Assembly: GCA_027627225.1 (NCBI GenBank)
Contig: CM051034.1
Coordinates: forward strand, 46,253,548 to 46,317,547
DNA: 64,000 nucleotides
DNA from: Congeria kusceri
Lineage: Eukaryota; Mollusca; Bivalvia; Myida; Dreissenidae
Direction: 5' to 3'
Numbering within the stretch: position 1 is the stretch's first letter; the number at the start of each line of letters is the position of its first letter. A program made the position numbers and the translations under genes. This document shows, in pieces, positions 36,937 to 49,947 of the stretch. The notes below the pieces were generated by a model. The model saw nothing but the letters and a program-made list of their open reading frames with translations. It searched no databases and was not told the DNA's origin.

Positions 36937-37825
36937 TGTAATGTTAGATATTGGGAGGTCTTGTGTCTACTGCAATAAATATCCAATACAATACTAAAGT
37001 GTTCATGAATTGTAATACTGGGGCAATTTCAGTAATCAATAGAACAAAGCAATTTTCTATAGCCCAAAAAATCACTCCTTCAGCCTTGAACAAAGAGTAG
37101 TCTATTTGTCTACACTGTATACAGTAACTAGTTTATCAATATCCTGCAGTGCTTTGAGACAACCCCCAATACTGATGGACTACTTTCTTTTGTAAACAAT
37201 CTTTTAAACACACCAATCCAATATACAGATTGTAGGAAAGTCTTTCATGTGAAGATTAAAGGAGATCTGCTTTCTGTAAAGAGTTAAATACCTAAATGAT
37301 AATAGAAGTAAGTAACGAAGAGCTAAACACATTTTGCTAAACTGCAGACATACTTAATTTTTAATATCCTATTTAAATACTAGTAAACACAAATAAAACA
37401 TGGTAAGATCTACCTATAAAATGGCAAAATGATTTTCTGAAATTGTATAAAAACTGCACAACATTCCTTCAAATGGTGAGATGCCACAACAATGAAGACT
37501 TTTATAGAAATCGACATAGAATTTTAACTTAAACTTATACAACGTGTAAACAACATGTTAAATTACATTTATTCATTTTTTTTTCATATTTACTGTTAGC
37601 ACGGTCTTGTACATATTAAGTCGATATAACGTTGGTATTAATTTTCAGTCATAATACATAAACTGTGTCAGTCCTGGTCATACTAAAATAGTGACAAGCA
37701 TGACAACACACAAACAGACTGAAGCCTCGATTCTGTATACATATACATACTAACCCCAAGGATATGAAAGAACATGTACATAAACTGAATATAATCTTAC
37801 ATGTACGTATATTTTAACTCACAAA

Positions 37826-38040
37826 GTCAGGGCTTCCATTAAGGGAAGTTTGGGAGTAATTTACTCCTAGTTTTTGTCACAGGACTTCCAAATTGCAGCC
37901 ATGGAAGTTGCAGAACTTCCAAAATTTCAGCCATGGAAGTTCCATCATGTAAGGATGAACAAGTTACAAGAAAAATTAAGTAATTTATCTTAATATTAAC
38001 CTCTTTCACTGAATAAATTGGCATATACACACTTGATTAG
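37826..38040 (+). repeat. Dispersed attaagggaa repeat, copy 2 (left part)
   Basis: Matches copy 1 from 'ggcttccattaagggaag' to 'ggcatatacacacttgat', then diverges at 'tagcaacaacc'. Confidence 0.7.
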
Positions 38041-39564
38041 CAACAACCAGCTATTTTTACAAACTGAAAGATCTGTACAAAACTATACATTTTCTGAATG
38101 GTCTTTTCACACAGATCACAAAAATGTATAGTATTCCTATGAAAGCCCAACACTTTATGTTCACGGATGGTGCCAAACGGAAGAAAAAACACCCTTAAAT
38201 TTTGGTATATTTTAATTAAAAAAAAAAGTGTCCCCATGCAATTTTTTCACTAAAATACATAACAGGAAAGTGAAATATACCTTGATACACTCGAAATATA
38301 CACATGATGAAAATATAACAGTACCTTCATGTGTAGAAAGTGACATTCAAGCTATATTTCATCTGCAAAGCAGCATGGTGTGGTACAAAATGGACCCGAA
38401 AATACAAGAATATCCATGTTAAGCATTTTATTTCATTAGTGATCTCGAAAGACTGATTATATCAACTGTGTTAGTATTTTATGTTAATCATTTCTAAATA
38501 AACACACCAAAAGCTTTAAAATCATTGAAAATGTGATAAATATAGTGAAATTACATGTGAACATGCCCCACCCACTTAGTATACCATTTTAAAAAAGAGC
38601 CAAATTATACAATATTATTTTAAACATTGACATAAAATTCAACAGAAAACAATTAATGCAACTTCCAATGGAAGTGTCACAAGGTGTTAGTAAACTATGT
38701 TAGTATTGTGTTTGAACTTGAATATATCTCAACTGCAAGTGAACAGGTAACTGCGGTTGCGGCATTCACAATTAAGCTGAAATTGGGGAGATATATACAT
38801 GCATCAAGATGAAAATTGGGATTTAAACCATACTATAAAACAGTTATTGTTCAGTCATATCAAAGTTTGTAAACAGAAACAATAATTGAATCTGAGTGTT
38901 ATCAGTGTACTGTAATTTTGGAAGGAATTGTTATTGGTTTAGCACAATATGACTGAACAATCTACAATCTAATTCAACAAGTAACTGTTCAATCTACAAG
39001 CTAATTCAACAAGTAACTGTTCCAACTCGATTTGCAGCTTACAAGAACAAATCTGGCTTCATCATGAAGCACTACATAAAATATTATTAAATATTATTAA
39101 TTCACATACAATGTCATTGTATGCATCATTGTCAATGATGCCTTTACTGGCTTACTCAAGTTACTGCCAACTTCAGAAATAATTATTATTAACAGTTTTA
39201 AAGCAGGACTAATGATCATGACACTGTAAGTTCAGACTATAAATTATAACTTTGAATTACTTCAGTTCTATAAGAATTAAAGTGTAATAAATATTTTATT
39301 AATTATTTATTATTTTTAATAATAAAATAGATCATTTTCCCCCCATTAATTAGCGACCGAAACTTGACTTTAACCAAGCTGCAAATGCAAATCAAACATT
39401 ACAATTAAATATATATTAAAAATTGACAACAATGGTCTATTTTTCTTCGATTGCATAATCTACAACCGATTAGACTTTGGTACGAAAAAAGAAGTGACGA
39501 ACATGCTTTGTGTTTTTTGTGGAATTATAGGCCTAATTAATATAACAAGGCTTTTATACTGCAG

Positions 39565-39770
39565 AACTAATAAGATATAAAGTGAACATATCTTACGGAA
39601 CAACTGATTTAATGGAAAAACTGGACAATATTACCAATTTATTTGATTTTCTTCGCTCTAATTACACCGAAAGATTGCCGCCATCATTGAACAAACTAGA
39701 TCCGGTTTCGTCATGCGAAAATACCCACTTTATAAACGATGAAATTATGGATATTTTACGAAGTAATAAG
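39565..39770 (+). CDS. Possible unidentified exon, plus strand
   Basis: Seen: a tatactgcag acceptor-like site is followed by an open frame of about 68 codons. It reads ..RYKVNISYGTTDLMEKL through FLRSNYTERLPPSLNKLDP to FINDEIMDILRSNK, ending at AAG|gttttaa, a weak donor. A first in-frame ATG is at 39612. The surrounding sequence (39340-40090) is not obviously repetitive and has CpGs. The frame is long for such AT-rich sequence, but it may be chance. No family is recognised and no neighbouring exon was found. Confidence 0.22.
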
Positions 39771-40097
39771 GTTTTAAACTGTTTTTCTATGCAAAGTTAA
39801 ATGATTATTTAATTTAAAAACACTAAAATGTTCAGCGTAATCGTCGATTTAGAATGAATTAACGCAAAATGAAAACTTAAACTTTTTGTTTGTTTACGTA
39901 AAACTGCGAGAAATTGCGATGCTTTGTCAATTACGCTAAATATAGTCATCGGTCAAGGTCATTATGTAAAAATTTCATTCATAAACCCTTGCTGCTTTCC
40001 ACAATAACACGTAATTCATAGGGACTACGCGCGGGACGCATTTCGACCGAATCACAATTCATACGCAGAATGCGCAGAATTGGTGCGCGGTGGTTGC

Positions 40098-40300
40098 TAA
40101 CTTGATGAAAAAGAACTGGCCTTAAAAACACCCTGAATTTTATACGTTACTTAATTTAATTTCTGAAATATTCAGGACTTAATATGTAGCGCAATACTGT
40201 CAAAACTTCCAAAACTTCCAAATATTATGAGCAAAACTTCCAAAATCAGAGGTCAGGAAGTTCAAACTTCCAGTTTTCAAAAGTTAATGAAAGCCCTGCA
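40098..40300 (+). repeat. Dispersed attaagggaa repeat, copy 3 (right part only)
   Basis: Begins 'acttgatgaaaaagaactgg' and ends 'aaagttaatgaaagccctgc'. Confidence 0.7.
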
Positions 40301-40778
40301 CAAAGTTTTGCAATGCACTTTAAACTGATGGTTTACCTGAGCACGTGAAAATTTGTTTTATACATGTGCACCTAGTGTCATTTTGCCACATGAACATTCA
40401 AGTCTACATGTATGCTGACAATATTATTTTCAAAGAAAGATGTTGAAAATAACTGAACTGTGGTTATTTTTCCATATTGAATTTGTTCTGATCATTATGG
40501 AGTAATATATACTGAGACAAAAATAGTATTACAGACAAAAAAAAGAAAGAAACTTTCGCTTAGTCGGAATGTAGATATTTACATTTTTATTAAAGTTTGA
40601 ATAGATCTTACTAAAGTTTTCTGTTTGTTGTATAAGTTAGTCAAATTAATATACTGGGATTAACTGGTCGATTTTGCAAGGTATAATGATTTTACAATAA
40701 CAGTCTGTATGAATGTGTGTAGATCTCAATTCGACATGACAGTCACTTTATGATGGTTTCTTTTTTGGTTATATATAT

Positions 40779-41040
40779 TAGTTGCGTCGTGGGAAAACTG
40801 GGCTTAATGCATGGGCGTTAAGTGTCATCCCGGATTTGCGTGTGCAGTCCGTACAGGCTAATCCAGGACGGCACTTTCCGCTTTTACAGTATTTTCTGTT
40901 TCAAGGAAGTCTCTTCTAAACATAAATCCACTATAGGCAGAAAGTGTCGTCCCGGATTGGCCTGTGCAGACTGCACAGGCTAATCCGGGATGACACTTTC
41001 CACACATGCATTAAACCCGGTTTTCCCATGACGCGCCTCA
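40779..41040. mobile_element. Twin-palindrome miniature element, copy C
   Basis: About 262 bp, flanked by TA. The left end is altered (ttagttgcgtcg). Both internal palindromes are recognisable, the second perfect around 40970. Confidence 0.85.
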
Positions 41041-41567
41041 TATGTATCTTATTTTTTGCAAGTTTTAGACTTAATTTTGCTGTTAAGCACACATTCTTTC
41101 TGTTCATTTCTACGGACTTTGTGAATATACAAATTTCACATCTTTACTCAACAAAGAAGATTTGTTGTTTTTTTGGCCTATCTGTCTATGGGAACTTTTG
41201 ACCGACATAATTAATCCAATCATGTGCAGTGGGAAACCTTGGCCAGTAGTCCCAAATGAATAAATTCATTTATTTCACTGGTTGAAATATGAGACTGTTC
41301 ACAACCTAGTTGCATCAAATAAGTACATTGAAATACTAACAAAAATAATATTTTACATTATTGAGTAGCTAGGCCGGTATTCACAGAGCTCCTAAGGGAA
41401 ATCTTAACTTAAGTTGCACTTAAGGGAAAACTTCAGATCAAATTTTGTATGTGAAATCCAATTATTTTATACAAGAAGGCTGCAATACTAAACATATAAG
41501 CAACATTAACAAGTTTACAATATTTTAATGTCAAAATACCGATACATAAAAACAGCCAGGGACTTAA

Positions 41568-41585
41568 GGGGGGGGGGGGGGGGGG
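41568..41585 (+). repeat. Poly(G) tract, 18 bases
   Basis: The longest of six G runs of at least 10 on the plus strand (the others start at 4086, 10816, 28387, 29151 and 47234). Confidence 0.95.
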
Positions 41586-41873
41586 CCAGTGCATTTCGCT
41601 GATGTGCAATGCTGCAGAGTAAAGATTCGAATTTCTCCACTCAACATTGCACACCATATTTCACACTCTATCATCAAGAGCCTGGAAAAGTTAATGATAA
41701 CATTATTTGCTTTACTAAAAATAACTGAACTAAATTAAACTATAGAATACAGAAGTCTACAGAAGATGTTCAGATTTATTGTCAAAGATATTCTCCTTTT
41801 AGCATTCATCATGCAACTTTAGCATTATTGTATGTAAAACAGACACAATTTATGTATACTGCTCAATGTTTAT

Positions 41874-42076
41874 CAAGGTCGGGGTGACGTAGTGGATATG
41901 GTGTCCGCTTAGCGATCGGGTGGTCCCGGGTTCTATTCCCACTCTGGGGGCGTTCTCAAGATCTCCCCCAAAGACACCAAGTTCTGGTTCTACCCAGGAA
42001 ACGGACTCAAGAGTGTCTCTAAAAGCCTTAGGCTTTCGATGCAATCAAGCTAAAATAAATAGGTTTAAACTAAACT
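41874..42076 (+). mobile_element. tRNA-derived SINE with 9-bp target duplication
   Basis: The head reads 'tgacgtagtggatatgg' (A-box) and 'cccgggttctattcccac' (B-box). The body holds 'gttctacccaggaaacgg' and the tail ends 'aggtttaaactaaact'. AATGTTTAT flanks it exactly at 41865-41873 and 42077-42085, showing retroposition. Confidence 0.85.
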
Positions 42077-42829
42077 AATGTTTATTAGTTTCAAAATTAA
42101 TATTAACAATGGAAATCCAGAACTGTTCCTTAGAACTTGTACAATTACTGCCTATGCTAGATATTGTATTATTTATCGTTCTTTCAAAAGGAACTTCCAT
42201 AATTATAAGGGAAAACTTATTTTAAATGATTGTTAATGGTAATATCTAGGAATATGCTAGTCAGTTGCTTAGAACATTACTTTCTTTCTAAGGAACTCCT
42301 TCAACTTTCAATAAAATTATAGAATATGTTTACTACTACATTAACTAATGACCCAAAAATTGACATTAATACTGCTCATTAAAGGACCCCCCCTGACCAA
42401 CTATGCCACAATGTGCCAGTGTACTGGACTACTGCTCCACCATCACACTGCATCTGGCCACAATGCTTCCTATAAATTTTGGTTGCCATGGCGGCTAATG
42501 ACCTTAAAAAGCTTTTCCAATTGAGATTGAGTGAATGTGTACTCCCTCACTGCCAATACTATCACCACAAGGGTTCAATGACTTATTGGACCTGGAGTTC
42601 AAATATTCATCCAAGAATCAATCAGAGATCTGAAGAGTACTCTGTGATTTACAACACTAATCTGGACAAATTTCTTTCTCACATATCCATCTAACAGTCC
42701 TTGTATAGTGCAACAGAATACCATCAAATAGCATCCAATAACATCGCAAACTGACAGTAAGATGGTAAGATCATGTATAATTTAATTCCTGTCATAAAAC
42801 ATTCTTCTTCTCCAAGCCAACAGGAACAC

Positions 42830-43200
42830 TACCAAACTTGCATTAAGGGAAGTTTGGGAGTAATTTACTCCCAGTTTTTGTCCCAGGACTTTTAAAATTG
42901 CAGCCATGGAAGTTGCAAAACTTCCAAAATTGCAGCCATGGACGTTCCATCATGTAAGGATGAACAAGTTAGAGAGAAATTAAGTAATTTATCTAAATGT
43001 TTACCTCTTTCACTTAACAAATTGGCATATAAACACTTGATGAAAAAGAACTAGCCTTAACAAAAACTTGAATTTTATACTGAATTACATTTCTGAAATG
43101 CTCAGGACTTAAGTAGTGAAATACTGTCAAAACTTCTAAATATTTTGAGCAAAACTTCCAAAATCAGAGGCCAGGAACTTCTAGTTTTCAAAAATTAATG
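42830..43200 (+). repeat. Dispersed attaagggaa repeat, copy 4, interrupted by a transposon
   Basis: Same family as copies 1-3. It stops at 'ttcaaaaattaatg' and its last bases ('taatgaaaaccctg') resume at 43877, on the far side of the inserted element. Confidence 0.8.
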
Positions 43201-43876
43201 CTAGGTTCCCACTATCACGATTCGCGCCACGATTGAAATCGTGGTCTTCATCGTGGACCAATCGAAGTGATCCTATCAGATCTTGAGGTCAGTCTTGGCA
43301 ATCCTGTTAATCGTAGAAAGATTTTGAACAGGATCGATCGTAGACGGGAAAAAACACCACGCTCTGTTAAGTTGTGTTGCGATCTCAAGAAATAATGAAG
43401 TCAATAGTCAGTCGGGTGGTATTTATATCATTCGGGTCCAGTCGTAGCTCAAATCGTGATCTCCATCGATCATGATCGTGAAAGACATCGCAACCACAAT
43501 CGTATCCTATCGTAATCGAGCGCATGTTTCGTGATAAGCGTAGCGGAACTTATCTGTGCCTACTAGATCGTCCTAATTCGAGGAACCCGATCGTGATGAT
43601 CGTGTCAGATCGAAACCCAATCGTGGACAAGATCGAAACAATCCCAACAGAACGAATGTAATCGTATCTAAACTGGAGATTGGACCGTGACAGATCGTGA
43701 CACCTGTAATTGACAAATCGTGACCAGACCGCAACAGAGCGCAAAATATCGTATCAAAACGTATGGGCTTGTATCACATCGTATCCAAGCCTGAAAAATG
43801 AAAGAAATACCACGATCAGCTACGAGTGGCCAATCGTGGCGTTTGTGATAGATCGCATGATAGTGGGAACCTCACA
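43201..43876. mobile_element. 676-bp AGGTTCCC-ended element, dense in ATCG, inserted in copy 4 of a dispersed repeat
   Basis: The left end AGGTTCCCACTATCACG (from 43203) is inverted at the right as ATGATAGTGGGAACCT (to 43872). A 5-bp duplication TAATG lies at 43196-43200 and 43877-43881, and the host repeat resumes after it. About 30 ATCG tetramers, many as ATCGTG or CACGAT, fill the interior. No transposase frame is readable. Confidence 0.8.
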
Positions 43877-44112
43877 TAATGAAAACCCTGTGTAAAGTGA
43901 CAAACGAAATCAGACATACCAAACAATGAAATCCTAAATGAAAACCTAAATATACACATCTATTGATACAAGTAGACCGTCAATAGGATTCTTATTTGCG
44001 AATGTGAGTGTTTTTGTTGCTGTCAACAAAACATGCAAGACCAAGCCACGAAGTGCTAGATTTATACTTTAATACATCTGAACTATCAATACGAATTCCA
44101 ATCTGACAACAT

Positions 44113-44139
44113 TGTTGTTGATGTTGTTGTTGTTGTTGC
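44113..44139 (+). repeat. (GTT)n microsatellite
   Basis: GTT repeats with one GAT interruption. Confidence 0.9.
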
Positions 44140-44839
44140 ATTATTAGACTCATGGCAGAAGCCAACAGTATTTTGTGAGGGTAATTTCTAAAACAGGTAT
44201 CGTGGAAAACTAATTCTTTTCTTTGCAGCCTATGAGTCAGTTAATTGAAACCTGAAAGAGTCCTTCTTCAAAACAGCAAAAAAGCACTCATGTTTTCAGT
44301 TTACCTTGTAATTATTTAAGATTATGTATGTCATGTGTATTATAATGTGTATATAATGTGATTTATAGTTACAAAGTTGGAAAATTGAACTTCATTCAAA
44401 CACTATTTGCTTTTTTAGCAAAAATGCACTGATAATTCACATGCTTTTAGTTTCTTTAGCGCCAACAGTTGTTCTCCCAGGTCAGTATTTTTATTTCTTT
44501 CATCAATTGCCCAGTTTCATAGCAACATTTTCACTGCAGCCCACTTGTGTCCAATCTACCAAATTCCAGAACACCCCAATCTCCCAAGGGGGAACCCAAA
44601 TGGTCAAACAATGACCCAGTTACCCTCACTTACAGAATCCCTCCAGTCAAATGGGGTTTATGACCCCTGAAAAAGAGGTCAAAGACCAGCAACACCATCT
44701 GTGACCCAGGCATGTGGGGTCAAGAAGGCCAATCTTCCCTGATAAATGCTTGAAATATGAGAGACAGTCCCTCATAACAGCTGCTACATGGCATCCATCC
44801 ATTTTTCACCCATTTTCCAGGGACAACAAAACATCAATC

Positions 44840-45360
44840 AATCCAAAGAAAAGGTAGCAGTATTACAAATGAATCTTACACAATTTAATATGTTTCTGGC
44901 CTTTTAATCTGGGTTATGTGGCCAATTAAAAGTTAATCCATCTAAAGGAAAGGTACCTGGTAACAGTATTTTAAATAAATCTTACACAATTTAAGATGTT
45001 TCTGGCATTTTTCTCCCAGGTTGGGTATTCAATGAAAAGTCAATCAATCCAAAAGAAAATGTCCCAGTATTACAAATATCTTACAGAATATTAAGATGTT
45101 TCTGGCATTTTTCTCTGGGATTTGGTGTTAAATGAAAAGTCAATCCATCTACAGGAAAGGTAGCAGTATTTTGAATAAATTTTACATAATTTAAGATGTT
45201 TCTTGCAATTTTCTCCAGGATTTGGTGTTCAATGAAAAGTCAATCAATCTAAAGGAAAGGTGGCAGTATTTTGAAAGAATCTTACATAATTTTAGGATGT
45301 TTTTTTGATTTGGGACACACCCCCCCACCCTGGTTTTGGTGTTCAATGAAAAGTAAACCT
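44840..45360 (+). repeat. About 100-bp tandem array, five diverged copies
   Basis: 'caatgaaaagtcaat' recurs at about 44930 (variant), 45031, 45131, 45231 and 45345. Each is followed by 'aaaggaaaggt.gcagtatt' and 'ttaagatgtttctggca'. Confidence 0.85.
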
Positions 45361-45532
45361 ATCCAATAGATTTAGGTACCTGCAGTTTCACTCACTTAAA
45401 GCAGCACCATGCTATGTACGAGTATGTACAATGTACATCATTGACTATAAAGATTTAAAAATGTCATGAAGAGCAACAGCGCTGTTATTATTATGACATT
45501 CTGTCAATATTATAATCGTAGGAGTACACATA

Positions 45533-45776
45533 TGAGATGTGTCAAGGGAAAACCGGGCTTAATGTATTTGTGTAAAGCGTCGTCCCGGATCAGCCTGTCA
45601 GTCAGCTCAGGCTAATCCAGGACGGCACTTTCTGCCTACAGTGGATATGTTTAAAAGAGATTTCCTTGAAACAGAAAATACCACAAAAGTGTCGTCCCCT
45701 AATAGGACTGCACAGGCTGATCCGGGGTGACACTTTACGCATGTGCATAAAGCCTGGTTTTCCCATGACAGCCTCA
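45533..45776. mobile_element. Twin-palindrome miniature element, copy D
   Basis: 244 bp, TA on both sides, diverged. The second palindrome is partly deleted ('cctaataggactgcacaggc'). Confidence 0.85.
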
Positions 45777-47284
45777 TATACACTGGTCTGATTAACACAG
45801 AAATGTTCAATATCTTTTGACATTTAATATACTGTATCAAATATTCAGTGGCAAATAAATAGCATATGTTTAAAACCTTAAAGTCATGTAATCGATTAAT
45901 ACCTGGGATTGACCAATTTATCTGAAAATATCAAAAAACTGGGACAGCTTTCCACCCAGCCGCTTTTAAGCAGCCCCCTGTACCTTTTTAAATCCTAGAT
46001 CTTTCCCTTAAACTTACTCTTCAGACAGTCTAAATAGTATATGTCTAATATATGACTAGCGATCCAAAAGCCATATTAATGCAATTAGACATGACATGGT
46101 ATAACAAGTGAAATGAAACACATGAAATATGTATCAACAGTTTTTGCAGTCAGGAAATAATAAACTGACAAATAGTATGGAAGGCAAAAATTATTGCTTC
46201 TAACAAATTACATACATAATTTTCTAGACATGGGTTGTAAGCAGAAACGCTGTAACTAAATATATTTTTAGGACACATAAAGCACAGTCTATCGTGAATG
46301 GCTATATGGCAGCCAAAACATTTTTGCTCACTGAATGTTCATGCTCACGGATATGTACCATTTCAAACAGGACTTGAATAAATCAACGTAACTATGACAG
46401 CAAACGATTGTTTATTGTAAAGTTTACGTCGAATGTAACTGGTCGAAAATCTGACGCCCATAATAACAAACACTACCTAGCAGTCCATAATAATCAAAGT
46501 TAGCAGGCTTTTAAGCGAAAATAAGAAATAATAATGTCGCTCATGATACAATAAGCACAATACCAAAATGCTAGATTGCCGAAATGCAGTCTTTTCATAC
46601 AGCTACTTCAGTAGACAACTTAATATGCAAGAGCAGACAAAACGTAAAAGCTTCTGAATTTTTTGTTTTTATGTTTTCTTGAGCATTTTGTCACATCATA
46701 ATACATACACACAACTAGGAATATGACCTAGTACGTGGACAATTATTGCAATCCCAAAGGCATCTTCAAACATTGAGCTTGGACTAGGTCATGCGAATAA
46801 ACGTTCAAAACTTACATTTTTGACGAAAATACACTGCTTGGATTACAGGCTGCTCATGTATTGGCCTTTTTATATGGATACAATTTCTTTATTATTTTTC
46901 AAGTCTTATATTTACATCTAATGCTCAAACTTTCCAGGACTATTTATCACGATTGAGGCCTTTATTTTTTGGAGGTTAATGACAGGGCCCAGGCCATAGG
47001 TTTTGGGGAAAATCATCGCAACAAATATGGTTAACGGAAACAAAAAACCCCGTTTAGCCAACTTTTGGGGAAAAGTGTATGATATTAAAGCCCCTGTATT
47101 AAGCCCCTTATATAGACATGCTTGTAAGGTAAAAATTCCCTACATTTATGCGCAGGTATTTTTCACATCATAAACACAATATGCAGGCCTTTCATTAAGA
47201 TTTGGAATAGGCGGTTTCTTCATGAAAGTGAGCGGGGGGGGGGGGGTCTGGGGCAGTCTTTATGCTCATTTTTTTAAAGCACTT

Positions 47285-47360
47285 GCCAGTTTGGGCAAGC
47301 ATGTTAGCAAAACCACTTGCCCGAAAACTGTTTAACTTGTCCGAAGCAATTTTGTTTTAT
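47285..47360. repeat. Dispersed 'acttgcccgaaa' repeat fragment
   Basis: 'cacttgccagtttgggcaag' and 'acttgcccgaaaactg' resemble stretches at 50218-50290 and 53695-53785. The family lies mostly in AT-rich surroundings but is itself GC-rich. Confidence 0.5.
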
Positions 47361-47977
47361 TTCTAAAAACATTTCATCTTGTTTTTGTTGTTCTCTCTCA
47401 AAATACATAAGGTTTGATCATCATATTTTGTGCATCATGCGTCACAATGTGATTAAAACGGTAAACAGGTATATATTTAGGGTCAAAAAGGTACGTGGCT
47501 CCACTAATAAGGAGCAGGATGGAAAGCTGGACCAATTTGTTGATATTTTCTTATAAATTGGTAACTCGCTTAAGTGCTTCTAATTATGGTTTTCAAACAA
47601 AGTCTATTTATTGGATTTTAAAACAATGTCTATTTATTGGATATTTGCAAAAATATTTTTTTTAAAGATATTTAACATTTCTGCCCCAGAGGGACAGCAG
47701 AGTGAAGAGAAGAAAGGAGCAGGTGCAGCAATCGTTATTTCGCTCTCGGACTGTCCCTTTTTAAACTGCATGCTACATGTACGAAAGTAGTTCCAAAATA
47801 ATTCATACCAAAAAGCAGTATTTCAAAGCAGTTTCACTTTAAAACAACATGCACTTTTAGAATTATTTTAATATTCACAATAGAGCTTCAATACTTAATT
47901 TTATTTGTTACCTTATCGCAAACAATGCAAATATATGCATACTTCACTTTCGGACAAACTAGCATGTATACTCCATA

Positions 47978-49947
47978 TACCTATTACCGGGATATCTCTA
48001 TTACCGTGAATTTTCAAAAGACCAAAATTTCGCCCACATGCGCAAACACTTTTTTAAAATGTTGCTGCTAGCTGCAGGCATCTTCCATTTAAGAACATAA
48101 AATTTCCGTCAAACTAGCTCCCAAAGAATTTTTTTTTTTTATATATAAAAAATGCAGTTTTTTTAATATAGAGGATAAGATTGCTATTATACTAAGACAA
48201 AATCATGAAAATAAAAATTTTAGCTGACTTTTTTTAAATTTAAATCACATTTTAAATTTTATGTTGCTAATGTCATAATTTGACAGAATATTTGACGGAT
48301 ATTTTTATGTTCCCAACTTTAAAAAGTTAAAAATTTAAGCGTTCCCATTTTTGTAATAATCAACATTTATCAAAAGTAACAAAAGATTGAAAACTGTATG
48401 TAAAGGAAGTACTATCTCTGCATAGAACATGTCAGATACTGATTTATTCAACTTCAATGGCGTTGCATTAGTAGGCGTCAAAGAATGACGATAGCAACAA
48501 TTGTGTCTGTCGAAATATGACGTATGCAACAAGTAAGTCCGTCAAAAAATGAGCATAAAGAGCCATTGGTAGCAACAGACGAAAATGTGTTCGTCAATTT
48601 ACTACATACATCTCAACTATAATATGTTTTCTCTGCTTTAAAATGTATACAAACATATATAAGTACTTAATGTTGCCATCGTCAACAATTGCGAACGTTC
48701 AAATCGTTTGACAGACACATACTTACACAAAATAATTTGCATCACGTAATGATGTGCATCGTGTCGGCCATGTTTTTGCATTCGGATACGCACGGATTTA
48801 ATAGCAGTTTCTTTTCAGGGGTCAAGTCAAACCGGTCACAAGTAAAACTGGGCAACGACTGTGCGAACGTCAATTACAAAAATTGACAGAAATTACGATC
48901 GCACCTTTTTTTACTTTAAATTTCTGATTATGGCTTCAAAACTTGAGAAACCATCTGTATCTCAAGAAAGAACTTAGATTAACACTGTGTTAGACTCCCC
49001 ACCCACCACATACGTACACAATAACCGAGTAGATGGACCGTTTTTGCAAACGTCGCTTTTTTGACAGAAATTCATTGTTCATAATCTACATAATTCTAAA
49101 TCCTTTATTTTGCAAAATAATTGAAAAAATGAAATTACAAAGCAAAATGAATGCAAAGCAATACATACCCCAACAACAAATTCTCTTTGTTGGACATAAA
49201 AGTTCGAATTAGTCGAAAAATGCCTATATGGGCCGAACTGGTGAAGAAGCTGGGAGTTCAGTCCGTCAAAAAGACGATGAATTTTTATCAATTTTTTATT
49301 TATTTTTTCACATCAGTGTAAAATAACATCGGCTATTTTGATTTTTCTTGATTCTATTGTTGTATTATATTAACATAATTTTTTTTTTTCTCAGGGGAGC
49401 AAATTTAATAAAAAAAATCACGTTTTATAAAATTTGACGGAAATTTGACGGAACTTTTACGTTCTTAAATGGAAGATGTCTGCAGTAAACTTTGGTTTCC
49501 ATTCAATAATGTCGTTTTAAAGGTAAATAAACTCTTTTAAACGTCTAAATCTTGTTAAAGTGTGTTTTCAACAGCATTGTTAACATAAATTATCAGTTAC
49601 TATAAATATGTATAGAAAGTAGATTTAAAATTTTAGCAAATATAATGTAATATGACTGATGTTTTTTACAGTATCATTCGTTGAACCCTGAAAATGATTT
49701 GTTCTGAATTCTGATTAGCTGATATTCAGATTCACGGTAATAGGTGTATTGCCAGAACACAGATGGCTAATGACATGTACAAATTGTTGACAAACCAGTT
49801 GTTTAAACTTGTGAATTTTTTTTGATAAATTTGAATTATTTTAGTACATGCATGTTGTATTGTTACAATACGCCAGCAGTCTTTATTTATTTCTTTTTTG
49901 TTATATGTTGCAAGCCAGTACAAAAATAACATTCCCGGTAATTGGTA
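47978..49947. mobile_element. 1,970-bp TA-flanked inverted-repeat element
   Basis: TACCTATTACCGGGA at the left (from 47978) is inverted at the right as TCCCGGTAATTGGTA (to 49947), with one mismatch. TA flanks both sides (47976-47977, 49948-49949). A second inverted pair, CTATTACCGTGAAT, lies just inside (about 47999 and 49730). A further inverted-repeat unit is nested at 48072-49485. No transposase frame. Confidence 0.6.
48072..49485. mobile_element. 1.4-kb element with CTGCAG-CATCTTCC inverted ends, nested in a larger one
   Basis: The left end CTGCAGGCATCTTCC and 'atttaagaacataaaa' are inverted at the right as 'ttttacgttcttaaat' and GGAAGATGTCTGCAG. Subterminal TTTGACGG motifs recur in both orientations throughout. 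CTGCAG may be a 6-bp target duplication or part of the terminal repeat. The short open frames inside are unrecognised. Confidence 0.7.
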
